Shown: positions 8,244 to 17,686, numbered from the stretch's first letter. The stretch: 64,000 nucleotides of DNA from Lentibacillus sp. Marseille-P4043 (GCF_900258515.1 NZ_LT984884.1:1988743-2052742); one strand, 5' to 3'. The notes: generated by a model not told the origin, from the sequence alone. Numbers and translations: made by a program.

Positions 8244-9320
8244 ATGGCTATTCTTGTTACGGGTGGTGCTGGCTATATTGGCAGCCATACTTGTGTAGAG
8301 CTTCTGCAAAAAGGATATGAGGTCATCATCCTTGATAACTTTTCCAATAGTAATCCAGAAGCTTTAAAGCGGGTTACGGCAATTACAGGCAAAGACTTCA
8401 AGACATACAATGCCGACCTATTGGATAAACAAACGATAATTCAAGTATTTTCCGAAAATGAAATTAATGCAGTCATTCATTTTGCAGGCCTTAAGTCAGT
8501 TGGTGAATCGGTAGCCATTCCACTCCAGTATTATCAAAATAATATGACAGGTACTGTAAATCTTTGTGAGGTAATGAGTTGGTACGGTGTTAAGAAACTT
8601 GTGTTTAGTTCATCTGCTACAGTGTATGGTGCAACAGATAAGGTTCCAATTGATGAAGAAACTACCCTTGGGGCGATTAACCCCTATGGTCGCACCAAAC
8701 AAATGATTGAAGAAATATTGGGTGATTTATTTCGTTCGGATCAAGCTTGGAGTATCGCAATGTTACGCTATTTTAATCCGATCGGGGCACACCCAAGTGG
8801 TTTAATTGGCGAAGACCCAAATGGGATACCGAATAATTTACTACCGTATATTTCACAAGTTGCCGCCGGGAGTAGACAGCGGCTGTCCATATTTGGTGAC
8901 GATTACGCTACAAAGGATGGAACGGGAGTAAGAGATTATATTCATGTAGTTGATTTGGCAATAGGACACCTACATGCCTTAGAAAAAGTTCAATCCACAC
9001 AAGGTATCGATGCATTCAATCTGGGTACCGGCAGAGGTTATAGTGTACTTGAAATGGTGCGAGCTTTTGAAAAAGCCTCCATGAAATCAATTCCTTATAC
9101 GATTGAACGACGACGTCCAGGTGATGCAGCCGTATGCTTTGCCAATCCTGAGAAGGCAAGAAACCAGCTTAATTGGCAAGCAAACAGAGGAATTGATGTC
9201 ATGTGTGAAGATACGTGGCGATGGCAATATTATAATCCAGTCGGATATAAGGAAACATTTGATAAACAAATCGTAGGTAAAACCCCGCTGCATCAAGCAA
9301 CGGGTTTTTTAATGCCATAA
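8244..9320 (+). CDS. galE: UDP-glucose 4-epimerase
   Basis: Short-chain dehydrogenase fold: TGGAGYIGSH NAD-binding motif at the N terminus, SSSATVYG, and the YGRTK catalytic Tyr-x3-Lys. It interconverts UDP-Glc/UDP-Gal (or the GlcNAc forms) to supply EPS precursors. I chose ATG 8244 over upstream candidates because MAILVTGGAGYIG fits family N termini and GGGGG lies at 8227-8231. The end is odd: after YYNPVGYKE, where most GalE proteins stop, about 25 residues follow that are encoded by a terminator-like hairpin. The original stop codon may have been lost. Confidence 0.92.
   Translation: MAILVTGGAGYIGSHTCVELLQKGYEVIILDNFSNSNPEALKRVTAITGKDFKTYNADLLDKQTIIQVFSENEINAVIHFAGLKSVGESVAIPLQYYQNNMTGTVNLCEVMSWYGVKKLVFSSSATVYGATDKVPIDEETTLGAINPYGRTKQMIEEILGDLFRSDQAWSIAMLRYFNPIGAHPSGLIGEDPNGIPNNLLPYISQVAAGSRQRLSIFGDDYATKDGTGVRDYIHVVDLAIGHLHALEKVQSTQGIDAFNLGTGRGYSVLEMVRAFEKASMKSIPYTIERRRPGDAAVCFANPEKARNQLNWQANRGIDVMCEDTWRWQYYNPVGYKETFDKQIVGKTPLHQATGFLMP
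9279..9310 (+). terminator. Terminator-like hairpin inside the 3' end of galE
   Basis: AAAACCC...GTTGC-type arms (AAAACCCCGCTGC, then GCAACGGGTTTT) enclose a short loop and run into six T. It has the form of an intrinsic terminator but lies inside the galE frame and upstream of epsL. It would attenuate the distal EPS genes unless antitermination occurs. Confidence 0.55.
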
Positions 9321-9335
9321 AAAGGAGTGAAATGC

Positions 9336-9935
9336 GTGAAACGAATCATGGATGTTGTTATTTCTTTTGTTTTAATCACGATATTTTCTCCGATAATTGT
9401 TTTCGTTGCTCTATCTGTAAGGATTGGAATGGGGGCACCTGTATTGTTCAAACAACAAAGACCAGGTTTACATAACCAACTATTTTACCTTTATAAATTT
9501 AGGACGATGACGAATCAAATGGAGAAAAATGGTGAGGTGCTACCCGATGAATCCCGATTAACACCGTTTGGAAAATTCCTTAGAAAATACAGTTTGGATG
9601 AATTTCCACAACTGCTCAATGTGCTCAAGGGAGAAATGAGTTTGGTAGGACCAAGGCCGTTATTAGTGGAGTATTTACCACTTTATAACGAAGAACAATT
9701 GCTGCGCCATACGATAAAGCCTGGGATAACAGGATGGGCTCAAGTAAATGGCCGGAATGCAATTACGTGGGAAGAAAAATTCAAATACGATATTTGGTAC
9801 GTAAAAAATCGGACCATGTTGATAGATTGCAAGATTTTGCTGCTTACCCTTTTAAAAGTACTGAAAAAAGAGGGGATCAATCATCAAGGTACGATGACGA
9901 TGGAAAAATTTGCTGGCACGAAAGAAGTACTTTAA
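9336..9935 (+). CDS. epsL: Undecaprenyl-phosphate sugar phosphotransferase (EpsL)
   Basis: 199 residues, the short monotopic PglC/EpsL type: one N-terminal hydrophobic re-entrant helix (VVISFVLITIFSPIIVFVAL), then KFRTM, DELPQ-like DEFPQLLNVLKGEMSLVGPRPLL and the GITGWAQVNGRNAI block. It transfers the first phospho-sugar to undecaprenyl phosphate, starting EPS assembly. GTG 9336 lies eight bases after AAGGAG; the earlier GTG at 9327 overlaps that site. Confidence 0.93.
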   Translation: MKRIMDVVISFVLITIFSPIIVFVALSVRIGMGAPVLFKQQRPGLHNQLFYLYKFRTMTNQMEKNGEVLPDESRLTPFGKFLRKYSLDEFPQLLNVLKGEMSLVGPRPLLVEYLPLYNEEQLLRHTIKPGITGWAQVNGRNAITWEEKFKYDIWYVKNRTMLIDCKILLLTLLKVLKKEGINHQGTMTMEKFAGTKEVL

Positions 9936-10568
9936 ATGCAAATCATCATTCTAGGGGATGGTGGACATAGTCGGGTCATACAGGAAATGATTTTTGCAGA
10001 TAGAAATTATGAGATTGCAGCCATTTTGGATGATAAATATGAACAAGGATTTCAACAAAAGGAAATTATTTATGCCCCCACTTCATTCCTAGTAAAACTA
10101 TTACGACCAAATATGAAGGTGGTTGTTGCTATTGGTGACAATAAGGCGAGGAAAAAGATCGTTCAACACTTGAAACTGTTACCTAAACATTACTTATCGG
10201 TTATTCACCCCACAGCAGTTATTAGTTCATCGGCTGCAATCGGATGTGGAACAGTGATAATGCCTAATGCTGTTATTAATGCCAATGCTGAGGTGGGGAT
10301 GCATTGTATTGTGAACACTGGTGCGATTGTTGAGCATGATAATACAATTGGCGATTACACCCATGTTTCGCCAAATGCCACATTAACAGGAAATGTATCA
10401 GCTGGAGAAGGTGTCCATGTCGGATCATCTGCCACAGTTATACCAGGGAAGCATCTTGGTAGTTGGTCAATTATCGGGGCTGGATCAACTGTTATTGAGC
10501 ATATTCCAGCATACAGTAAAGCGGTAGGCTGTCCAACACAAATTATTGACAGAATAGTAATGAAATAA
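9936..10568 (+). CDS. epsM: Sugar O/N-acetyltransferase (EpsM/PglD family)
   Basis: 210 residues. An N-terminal Rossmann-like PglD domain (IIILGDGGHSRVIQEM) is followed by hexapeptide repeats forming a left-handed beta-helix (SSSAAIGCGTVIMPNAVINANAEVG and onward), with the catalytic His in VEHDNTIGDYTHVSP. It starts directly after the epsL stop. It probably acetylates the 4-amino sugar made by the following aminotransferase; in B. subtilis EpsC/EpsN/EpsM/EpsL act in this sequence. Confidence 0.92.
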   Translation: MQIIILGDGGHSRVIQEMIFADRNYEIAAILDDKYEQGFQQKEIIYAPTSFLVKLLRPNMKVVVAIGDNKARKKIVQHLKLLPKHYLSVIHPTAVISSSAAIGCGTVIMPNAVINANAEVGMHCIVNTGAIVEHDNTIGDYTHVSPNATLTGNVSAGEGVHVGSSATVIPGKHLGSWSIIGAGSTVIEHIPAYSKAVGCPTQIIDRIVMK

Positions 10569-10608
10569 GTTGAAAAGTAAGTACCTTTGGGAAAAGGCGG
10601 TGGTATTA

Positions 10609-11799
10609 TTGACAAAACCAAAAGTTTATTTATCCCCACCACATCTTAGTGGAGATGAGCAATCCTATGTGAAGCAAGCGTTTGACTCTAATTGGATAGC
10701 ACCACTCGGACCGAATGTAGATGCATTTGAAAAAGAGATGGCAACACTTGTTGGAACGAAAGGAGCAGCGGCAGTGAATTCGGGAACTGCTGCAATTCAT
10801 TTGGCTCTTTCTTTATTAGGAATAACAAAAGGTGATACCGTATTTTGTTCTACGCTTACGTTTGTGGCAAGCGCAAATCCAATTTTGTATCAGGGCGCCG
10901 AACCAGTTTTTATTGATTCAGAACCGGAGTCATGGAATATGTCACCACAGGCATTAAAACGAGCATTTTACCATGCATCGCTAAAAGGGAAGCTGCCAAA
11001 AGCAGTTATTGTTGTCAATCTATATGGTCAAAGTGCAAAAATGGAAGAGCTACTACTAATTTGTAATACGTATGGTGTACCTATAATTGAAGATGCTGCT
11101 GAATCACTGGGAACGACGTATCAGGGAAAAGCGAGTGGCACATTTGGTCACTTCGGCATTTATTCATTCAATGGCAATAAAATTATCACAACTTCTGGTG
11201 GTGGAATGCTCGTATCAAATGATGTAGAAGCCATCCAACGATCACGTTTTTTAGCTAGTCAGGCACGCGATCCTGCACCACATTATCAGCATAGTGTGAT
11301 CGGCTTTAATTATCGAATGAGCAATCTTTTAGCAGGGGTCGGCAGGGCACAATTGAATGTATTAGGGAATCGAGTAAATGCAAGAAGGAGGATATTTGCA
11401 CGTTATAAAAATACATTAACAAGTTTACCAGGAGTTACTTTTATGCCGGAACTCAAGGGGACAAAAACAAATCGCTGGCTAACAACATTAACCATTGATG
11501 AACAGGAAGCGGGAGTAACTGTGAATCAACTGTTAGAGGCATTTCACAAAGAAAATATTGAAGCGCGACCAGTATGGAAACCACTTCATATGCAGCCCCT
11601 TTTCCAGGGGGTCAGATACTTTCCACACAATGAAAATACACATGTAGCTGAACATCTATTTGCAACAGGCTTATGTCTTCCATCTGGATCAAACCTAACA
11701 GCTGATGAGCAACAACGCGTTATTACTTGTATAAAAGAAGAGTTTAGCAGACCAATTCTAACTAAAAGTCTTTTGATTTCAAGAAAATACGGGGTATAA
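10609..11799 (+). CDS. epsN: PLP-dependent nucleotide-sugar aminotransferase (EpsN)
   Basis: 396 residues of the DegT/DnrJ/EryC1/StrS family. VYLSPPHLSGDEQ and SNWIAPLGPNVDAFE match EpsN N termini. VNSGTAAIHLAL binds the PLP phosphate, and the Schiff-base lysine lies in SFNGNKIITTSGGGM. I chose TTG 10609 over the track-length start at 10570 because homologous sequence begins here and AAAAGGCGG precedes it. It aminates the 4-keto sugar formed by EpsC, giving the diamino sugar substrate of EpsM. Confidence 0.92.
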   Translation: MTKPKVYLSPPHLSGDEQSYVKQAFDSNWIAPLGPNVDAFEKEMATLVGTKGAAAVNSGTAAIHLALSLLGITKGDTVFCSTLTFVASANPILYQGAEPVFIDSEPESWNMSPQALKRAFYHASLKGKLPKAVIVVNLYGQSAKMEELLLICNTYGVPIIEDAAESLGTTYQGKASGTFGHFGIYSFNGNKIITTSGGGMLVSNDVEAIQRSRFLASQARDPAPHYQHSVIGFNYRMSNLLAGVGRAQLNVLGNRVNARRRIFARYKNTLTSLPGVTFMPELKGTKTNRWLTTLTIDEQEAGVTVNQLLEAFHKENIEARPVWKPLHMQPLFQGVRYFPHNENTHVAEHLFATGLCLPSGSNLTADEQQRVITCIKEEFSRPILTKSLLISRKYGV

Positions 11800-11803
11800 A
11801 ACA

Positions 11804-12145
11804 ATGATTGGAAAAAATATTCAGCGTATCCGCAAAAAGAAAGGGCTCACTTTATCTGAGTGTGCAGAACGTGCAAAAATATCCAAGTCGTACTTAAGTA
11901 ATATCGAACGGAATTTAAATCATAATCCGTCCATCCACATCATCGAAAAAATTGCAACAGCTTTGGGAGTTGAATTACGAACATTAATTGGATCAGGACT
12001 TGAAGCTCAACTTTTCCTAGAAAATGAATGGTTGGAATTTGTAAATGACTTGAAGAAATCAGGAATTAGGAAAGATCAACTACAGGAGTATAAAAAGGTG
12101 ATTGAATTTGCGAAATGGCAGAAAAGGCAATCAGAAAAAGAATAA
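11804..12145 (+). CDS. SinR-like transcriptional regulator inside the EPS operon
   Basis: 113 residues: an Xre-type HTH (residues 1-65; SKSYLSNIERNLNHNPS is nearly the SinR recognition-helix signature) and a C-terminal SinI/SinR dimerisation segment (ENEWLEFVNDLKKSGIRKDQLQEYKKVIEF). It follows epsN by four bases, with no sinI beside it. A second, closer SinR homologue with its own sinI lies at 32461. It may autoregulate the EPS operon or compete for SinI; both are inferences. It is not SlrR, which carries an additional SinI-like domain. Confidence 0.85.
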   Translation: MIGKNIQRIRKKKGLTLSECAERAKISKSYLSNIERNLNHNPSIHIIEKIATALGVELRTLIGSGLEAQLFLENEWLEFVNDLKKSGIRKDQLQEYKKVIEFAKWQKRQSEKE

Positions 12146-12183
12146 GAATAAAAAATCATCTGTTAATAAGAGGAGAGTTAAAG

Positions 12184-12930
12184 ATGCTTGAGGTAAGTCG
12201 AATTCCCAAACGTATTCACTACTGCTGGTTTGGAGAAAAGGAAAAACCAGCAGTAGTGAACAAGTGTCTGAAAAGCTGGAGAAAACATTTAGTTGATTAC
12301 GAGATTATCGAGTGGAATGAAAAGAACTTTAACGTAAATTGTAATCTGTATGTTAAAGAAGCTTATGAGTCAAAAAAGTTTGCCTTTGTTAGTGATTATG
12401 TTAGGGTTCACGCTTTATATAATGAGGGTGGAATTTATTTAGATACGGATGTTGAAGTGTTCCAGTCGTTTGATGACCTTTTACATCACCATTCGTTTTG
12501 GGGGTTTGAACAGGAAAACTATATTGCGACAAGTACTATAGGGGCAGAAAAAGGAAATGAACTAATAAAGATTTTTTTGGATTCGTATCAAGATAAAACT
12601 TTTAACAAAGGGGATGGATGTCTTGATCAATTAACGAATGTAGCGATTGTAACCACTATTATGAAACAAATGGGTGTCAAACTGGATGGAAGCTATCAGA
12701 AACTTGTTGGATTAGGAACTTTTTATCCCCAAACGTATTTTTCACCTTATGATTATATTAATTGTAGAAAATTCATCACAGAAAAGACTTATACGATACA
12801 TCATTTTTATAAAAGCTGGTTATCTCCTAAAGAAAGGTTGAAAGGAAATTTAAAAGTATTCATATCTAGAATTATCGGCGGGGAAAACATTTATAGAATT
12901 AGAAAAGCAGTATCTCGAATAGGTGGTTAG
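12184..12930 (+). CDS. Glycosyltransferase family 32 (Gly_transf_sug type)
   Basis: 248 residues. IPKRIHYCWFGEKEKP is the family N terminus, and SDYVRVHALYNEGGIYLDTDVEVF contains the D-x-D metal and nucleotide-sugar binding site of OCH1/capsular GT32 enzymes. ATG 12184 follows GAGGAG; the longer frame from 12115 overlaps the regulator. It starts the accessory part of the EPS operon, which is absent from B. subtilis eps. Confidence 0.85.
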   Translation: MLEVSRIPKRIHYCWFGEKEKPAVVNKCLKSWRKHLVDYEIIEWNEKNFNVNCNLYVKEAYESKKFAFVSDYVRVHALYNEGGIYLDTDVEVFQSFDDLLHHHSFWGFEQENYIATSTIGAEKGNELIKIFLDSYQDKTFNKGDGCLDQLTNVAIVTTIMKQMGVKLDGSYQKLVGLGTFYPQTYFSPYDYINCRKFITEKTYTIHHFYKSWLSPKERLKGNLKVFISRIIGGENIYRIRKAVSRIGG

Positions 12931-12931
12931 T

Positions 12932-14134
12932 ATGAAAAATATTTTGATCGCCTCCTTTGATCTGGAAATAGGAGGTGTGGAAAGAAGCCTGATTAGTATG
13001 CTCGATCATTTCGATTATGACAATTACAAGGTTGATTTGATGTTATATAGACATCAAGGGGATTTTATGAACTTGCTTACAACGGAAGTAAATTTATTAA
13101 AAGAAATACCACAATATGCAACGTTCAGAAAGTCAATCAGTGACATCATCAAAGAACGACATTTTAGGATTGGTATGACTAGAATTTTGTCTAAGTTAAG
13201 TGCTTATGTAAAAGGCAAAATGAATTCAGATAATGAGTCCGGATATTATCAAATGCAACTGATGTGGAAATATGCATTATCTTATCTGCCAAAAATAAAT
13301 CATCCATATGATGTAGCAATCAGCTATTTGTGGCCACATTATTTTATCGCTGAAAAGGTTCAGGCGAAAAAGAAAATTGCATGGATACATACAGATTATT
13401 CCACCGTGACTACAGACGTCAGCATGGACTTGAAGGTGTGGAAAAAATTTGATCATATCATTGCTGTTTCAGAGGCATGTGGCGAATCATTTTTGCGAAA
13501 ATATCCTGAACTGGAGGAAAAAGTAAAGGTAATTGAAAATATTGCCTCCCCTGAACTGATAAAAAAATTGGCAGATGAAAAAGTGGATAACCCAATGGTT
13601 GATGATGATCGGTTTAAAGTGGTTACCGTTGCCCGGCTATCCCATGCAAAAGGGATCGATCAAGCAGTGAAGGCATTAAAATTATTAAGAAACAAAGAAT
13701 ATGAGAATATCGTTTGGTATGTAATTGGGTATGGTGGCGATGAAGGAATGCTGAGGAAGTTGATCAGGGAAAACGACCTTACAGACAATTTTATTTTATT
13801 GGGTAAAAAATCGAATCCCTATCCGTTTATGAAGGCAGCAGATCTTTATGTGCAACCTTCGAGATATGAGGGGAAGGCGGTTACGGTTGGTGAGGCGCAA
13901 ATCCTCGCAAAGCCGGTGCTGATAACAAATTACCCGACTGCGCAAAGTCAGGTAAGGGATAAGTTTGATGGCTCAATTTGCGACTTGTCTGTTGAAGGAA
14001 TAGCGGATGGAATTGAAAGGTTATACAAGAACATCGATCAGAGGAAACAGTTGGCAAATAGCTGTAAAAAGCTAGACTATCACAATAACAATGAATTAGA
14101 AAAATTGTACAATATGTTTGATTTCGCAATATAG
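12932..14134 (+). CDS. Glycosyltransferase family 4, tandem paralogue 1
   Basis: 400 residues. The start motif FDLEIGGVERSLISML and the C-terminal VVTVARLSHAKGIDQAVKAL plus QPSRYEGKAVTVGEAQILAKPV define a GT-B enzyme with the E-x7-E donor site. It is the first of four consecutive genes of the same architecture (about 380-400 residues each), sharing AISYLWPHYFIAEKV..KKKIAWIHTDY-type central motifs. ATG 12932 follows AGGTGG; a GTG at 12923 overlaps that site. Confidence 0.85.
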   Translation: MKNILIASFDLEIGGVERSLISMLDHFDYDNYKVDLMLYRHQGDFMNLLTTEVNLLKEIPQYATFRKSISDIIKERHFRIGMTRILSKLSAYVKGKMNSDNESGYYQMQLMWKYALSYLPKINHPYDVAISYLWPHYFIAEKVQAKKKIAWIHTDYSTVTTDVSMDLKVWKKFDHIIAVSEACGESFLRKYPELEEKVKVIENIASPELIKKLADEKVDNPMVDDDRFKVVTVARLSHAKGIDQAVKALKLLRNKEYENIVWYVIGYGGDEGMLRKLIRENDLTDNFILLGKKSNPYPFMKAADLYVQPSRYEGKAVTVGEAQILAKPVLITNYPTAQSQVRDKFDGSICDLSVEGIADGIERLYKNIDQRKQLANSCKKLDYHNNNELEKLYNMFDFAI

Positions 14135-14152
14135 ATAGGTGGAGAGGCTGCA

Positions 14153-15352
14153 GTGAAAAAAAGTATCCTTTTTGTGATTGATTCTTTACATTGTGCAGGA
14201 GCGGAAAAAAGCTTAACAACACTTTTAGGTTTATTGGATTATCAACAGTATTCAGTAGACGTATTATTGTTTGCTCATGGAGGAGAATTTGAATCATTAG
14301 TTCCAAAAGAAGTAAATATTTTAAGTCCTCTAGCGTATACTAGATTTTCAAATTTGAGGTTTTCTGAATCTGTCATACAAGCCCTAAAGACCACTGAATT
14401 TAAAATGTTAAAGTCAAGAATGAAGTATTCGTACAAAATAAGAACGAAAAAGAGAACGATACCGCAAGAAGCTAGATTATATTGGGAAAATGTTTCAGGA
14501 GTAATAGAAGATAATTCTAAAGTATATGATATTGCAATCAGTTATGCTCAAGGTGTTCCAACGTTTTATGTAGCAGATAAAGTTAAAGCGATAAAGAAAA
14601 TTGCCTGGGTGAATACTAGTTATAATTTAGAAATGAAAGAGAGAGAGTTTCAGAAGCCTTTTTATGATCAGTTCACAAATATAATAACCGTTTCACATTC
14701 AGCAAAAGCAATCTTTTTAGAAACATATCCTTTTTATTCAGATAAAGTGGAGGTTATTTACGATATAAATAACCCTGACTTTATTGTAGAGAGAGCACGA
14801 TCAGAAAATAGTTATGAAGATGAGTTTGATGGAATTAGAATTCTAACTATTGGTAGATTGGATGAAGGCAAAGGATATGATATCGCTTTGGAAGCCTGCA
14901 AAAAATTAAAAGAAACAGGCTTGAATTTTAGATGGTATGTACTAGGAAAAGGTCCTTTAAAAAAGGAAATTAACGGGTTAATACGAAGACATGATTTATT
15001 GGATCATTTTATTTTGTTAGGTGTTGAAGCAAACCCATATCCGTTTATCAAAGATGCGGATATCTATGTACAGACATCTAGGTTTGAAGGATTTGGCCTT
15101 GCTATTGCTGAGGCACGCATGCTAAATATCCCTGTAGTTTGTACGAATTTTGGTGCAGCAGCGAATCAAATGAAACATGAGAAAAACGGGCTTGTTGTTG
15201 AGATGAATGCAGAATCTGTTAAAGACAGTGTTTTAAGGCTAATAAATGATAGTCAATTAAACCAACGTATTGTTCATTATTTACAAACGGAAAAGAAGGG
15301 AAATCTAGAAGAATTAGACAAAATTTATCGATTAATAGGAGCAAACCAATGA
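14153..15352 (+). CDS. Glycosyltransferase family 4, tandem paralogue 2
   Basis: 399 residues, GTG start after GGAGAGG. Motifs parallel those of the previous gene: IDSLHCAGAEKSLTTLL, AISYAQGVPTFYVADKVKAIKKIAWVNTSY, LTIGRLDEGKGYDIALEA, and TSRFEGFGLAIAEARMLNIPV. Same operon, 18-base gap. The sugar transferred is unknown; divergence from its neighbours suggests different linkages rather than redundancy. Confidence 0.85.
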   Translation: MKKSILFVIDSLHCAGAEKSLTTLLGLLDYQQYSVDVLLFAHGGEFESLVPKEVNILSPLAYTRFSNLRFSESVIQALKTTEFKMLKSRMKYSYKIRTKKRTIPQEARLYWENVSGVIEDNSKVYDIAISYAQGVPTFYVADKVKAIKKIAWVNTSYNLEMKEREFQKPFYDQFTNIITVSHSAKAIFLETYPFYSDKVEVIYDINNPDFIVERARSENSYEDEFDGIRILTIGRLDEGKGYDIALEACKKLKETGLNFRWYVLGKGPLKKEINGLIRRHDLLDHFILLGVEANPYPFIKDADIYVQTSRFEGFGLAIAEARMLNIPVVCTNFGAAANQMKHEKNGLVVEMNAESVKDSVLRLINDSQLNQRIVHYLQTEKKGNLEELDKIYRLIGANQ

Positions 15353-16491
15353 AGAAAAAGGTAGTATTCATGGTTATTAATATGAATGTAGGTGGAACAG
15401 AAAAAGCATTGCTGAATATGATCGCGGAAATGCCAGAAACCAAGTTTGATATAACCGTTTTAATGTTAGAGGAATATGGAGGATTTTTGCATGAAGTCCC
15501 AAGTAGAGTAAATGTGGTGTTTGCTCAGGAATATCCTAAAATAAAAGACCTTTTAAATAAACCAACCAAAACCATGATAATAAAGCTTTTTAAAGAAGGT
15601 AAAGCGGTAAAGGCGATGAAAATATTCCTGGTTTATTTTCTGTCAAAAATGGCGAATAACAGGAGTATTTTCTTTAAATATATATTGAAAAAGGAACCTC
15701 CTATTAATGATCACTATGATATTGCTGTAGCTTATGCGGGCCCGATGGACTTCATAAGCTATTTTGTTATTAACAAAATCAAGGCTAGAAAGAAGATTCA
15801 ATGGATTCATTTTGATATTACTAAAATAGGATTTAATAAGGCATACGCTAAAAGACTCTATCAAAAGTTTGACAATATATATGTTGTATCGAAAGAAGGG
15901 AAGGCCAAATGTGTTCAAGTATTACCGGAATTAAGTGGGAAAATAGATGTTTTTTCTAATCGATATTCTCCAGACCTGGTAGTAAGGAGGGCGGAAGAAG
16001 GGCCGGGATTTGTAGACAACTTTAAGGGGATAAGAATCCTTACGGTTGGTCGGCTTAGCAAAGAAAAAGGTCAGGATTTAGCTATACCTGTGCTAGCTAT
16101 GTTAAAAGAGCAGGGGTATGATGTCAGATGGTATTGTATTGGTGATGGAAATGCTAGAGAAGAATATGAACAACTTATTAAAGAATATGGTCTCGAAAAT
16201 GACTTTTTGCTATTAGGCGCTAAAACAAACCCATATCCTTTCATGAAACAGTGCAATATATATGTTCAACCGTCACGACATGAAGGATATTGCATAACCC
16301 TTTCAGAAGTTAAATGCTTCCATAAGCCAATCGTAAGCACAGAATTTACAGGCGTTTATGAGCACATTACACATGGTGAAACAGGGTTAGTCGTGAACTT
16401 TAATAAAGAGGATATGTACGATGCGATTAAACGATTCATGCAGGATTTACATATAGATTTGATTGCTGAAACGGTGGGGGATCGTAAATGA
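15349..16491 (+). CDS. Glycosyltransferase family 4, tandem paralogue 3
   Basis: 380 residues. It starts within the previous stop codon (ATGA overlap). INMNVGGTEKALLNMI, AVAYAGPMDFISYFVINKIKARKKIQWIHFD, LTVGRLSKEKGQDLAIPVL and QPSRHEGYCITLSEVKCFHKPIV mark the family. It is most like the next gene (shared QWIHFD, CIGDGN/E and YVQPSRHEGYCI), suggesting that these two arose from the latest duplication. The C-terminal tail is shorter than in its paralogues. Confidence 0.85.
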   Translation: MKKKVVFMVINMNVGGTEKALLNMIAEMPETKFDITVLMLEEYGGFLHEVPSRVNVVFAQEYPKIKDLLNKPTKTMIIKLFKEGKAVKAMKIFLVYFLSKMANNRSIFFKYILKKEPPINDHYDIAVAYAGPMDFISYFVINKIKARKKIQWIHFDITKIGFNKAYAKRLYQKFDNIYVVSKEGKAKCVQVLPELSGKIDVFSNRYSPDLVVRRAEEGPGFVDNFKGIRILTVGRLSKEKGQDLAIPVLAMLKEQGYDVRWYCIGDGNAREEYEQLIKEYGLENDFLLLGAKTNPYPFMKQCNIYVQPSRHEGYCITLSEVKCFHKPIVSTEFTGVYEHITHGETGLVVNFNKEDMYDAIKRFMQDLHIDLIAETVGDRK

Positions 16492-17681
16492 AGAAAAAAA
16501 TATTGTTTATGGTAACAACGATGGATGTTGGTGGAGTAGAGAAGTCCTTGCTTTCCTTGCTCTCTGTATTGCCGAAAGCAAAGTATGACGTAACGGTTTT
16601 GTTCCTGGATAAACAAGGGGATTTATTACAGGCCATCCCAGACTGGGTAAAGGTAGAGGAAGTTAACTGGTATGAAAATGTATGGGCCAACATTATAACG
16701 CCGCCACCACAGATCCTTCGAAATTATCTCGATGGAAAAAACTATATCAAAGCGTTTTCCTTTGGATTCACCTATTTTCTATCAAGAGAATTGAATAATA
16801 GATATCTATATTATAAACATATCTTTAAGCGTGTACCTAAGAACCCAACTAAATATGATATTGCAATTGCATTTCAAGGCCCGACAGACATGATCGATTA
16901 TTATATTGCGTATAAAGTAGATGCAAAGCAGAAAATTTCCTGGATTCATTTTGATGTATCGGAGCACTATATTGACAAGAATCTGTATGAACGGTTATAC
17001 AAAAGTTTTGATAAAATATTTGTTGTTTCAAATGAAGCCAGAAAACAATTGATAGCAAAAATTCCCGAATTAGAAGGAAAAACTGAGGTATTAATGAATA
17101 TTGTTTCTAAAAGGTTCATAACTAAGATGGCAAATGAGACTGTTGAATTTGATGAAAGCTACCAGGGTATTCGCATTGTAACGGTAGGAAGACTTGCGAT
17201 GGAAAAAGGGCAAGACATTGCTATAAAGACCTTATCGAGGCTCCGTAAAGATGGATATGACGTAAAGTGGTATTGTATCGGTGATGGAGAGCATAGGGGG
17301 AAATATAAAGATGTAATTAATGAGTTTAATTTAAACAGTGAATTCATTTTATTAGGATCTAAATTAAATCCATATCCATATATAGCACAGTCTGATATTT
17401 ATGTGCAGCCATCACGACATGATGGGTATTGTATAGCATTGGCTGAAGCTAAATGTTTAAATAAGCCAATTGTTGCTACAAATTTTATTGGAGCATATGA
17501 ACAAATTATAAACGGAGAGAATGGTTGGATCGTAAGTACATCACAAGATGCATTGTATAAGAAAATAAAATTTCTCATCGATCACCCAAATCAACAAGCT
17601 AAACTTATAGAGAATTTATCAAAAACTGAAATTGACACAACTTCAGAGGTAGATAAGTTAATTAATTATATAAAGGTGTGA
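16488..17681 (+). CDS. Glycosyltransferase family 4, tandem paralogue 4
   Basis: 397 residues, again starting in an ATGA overlap. VTTMDVGGVEKSLLSLL, AIAFQGPTDMIDYYIAYKVDAKQKISWIHFDV, VTVGRLAMEKGQDIAIKTL, YCIGDGEHRG and QPSRHDGYCIALAEAKCLNKPI parallel paralogue 3. One acidic residue of the donor motif reads D instead of E (RHDGYCI), a conservative change. It is followed within ten bases by the ABC exporter. Confidence 0.85.
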   Translation: MKKKILFMVTTMDVGGVEKSLLSLLSVLPKAKYDVTVLFLDKQGDLLQAIPDWVKVEEVNWYENVWANIITPPPQILRNYLDGKNYIKAFSFGFTYFLSRELNNRYLYYKHIFKRVPKNPTKYDIAIAFQGPTDMIDYYIAYKVDAKQKISWIHFDVSEHYIDKNLYERLYKSFDKIFVVSNEARKQLIAKIPELEGKTEVLMNIVSKRFITKMANETVEFDESYQGIRIVTVGRLAMEKGQDIAIKTLSRLRKDGYDVKWYCIGDGEHRGKYKDVINEFNLNSEFILLGSKLNPYPYIAQSDIYVQPSRHDGYCIALAEAKCLNKPIVATNFIGAYEQIINGENGWIVSTSQDALYKKIKFLIDHPNQQAKLIENLSKTEIDTTSEVDKLINYIKV

Positions 17682-17686
17682 AGACA

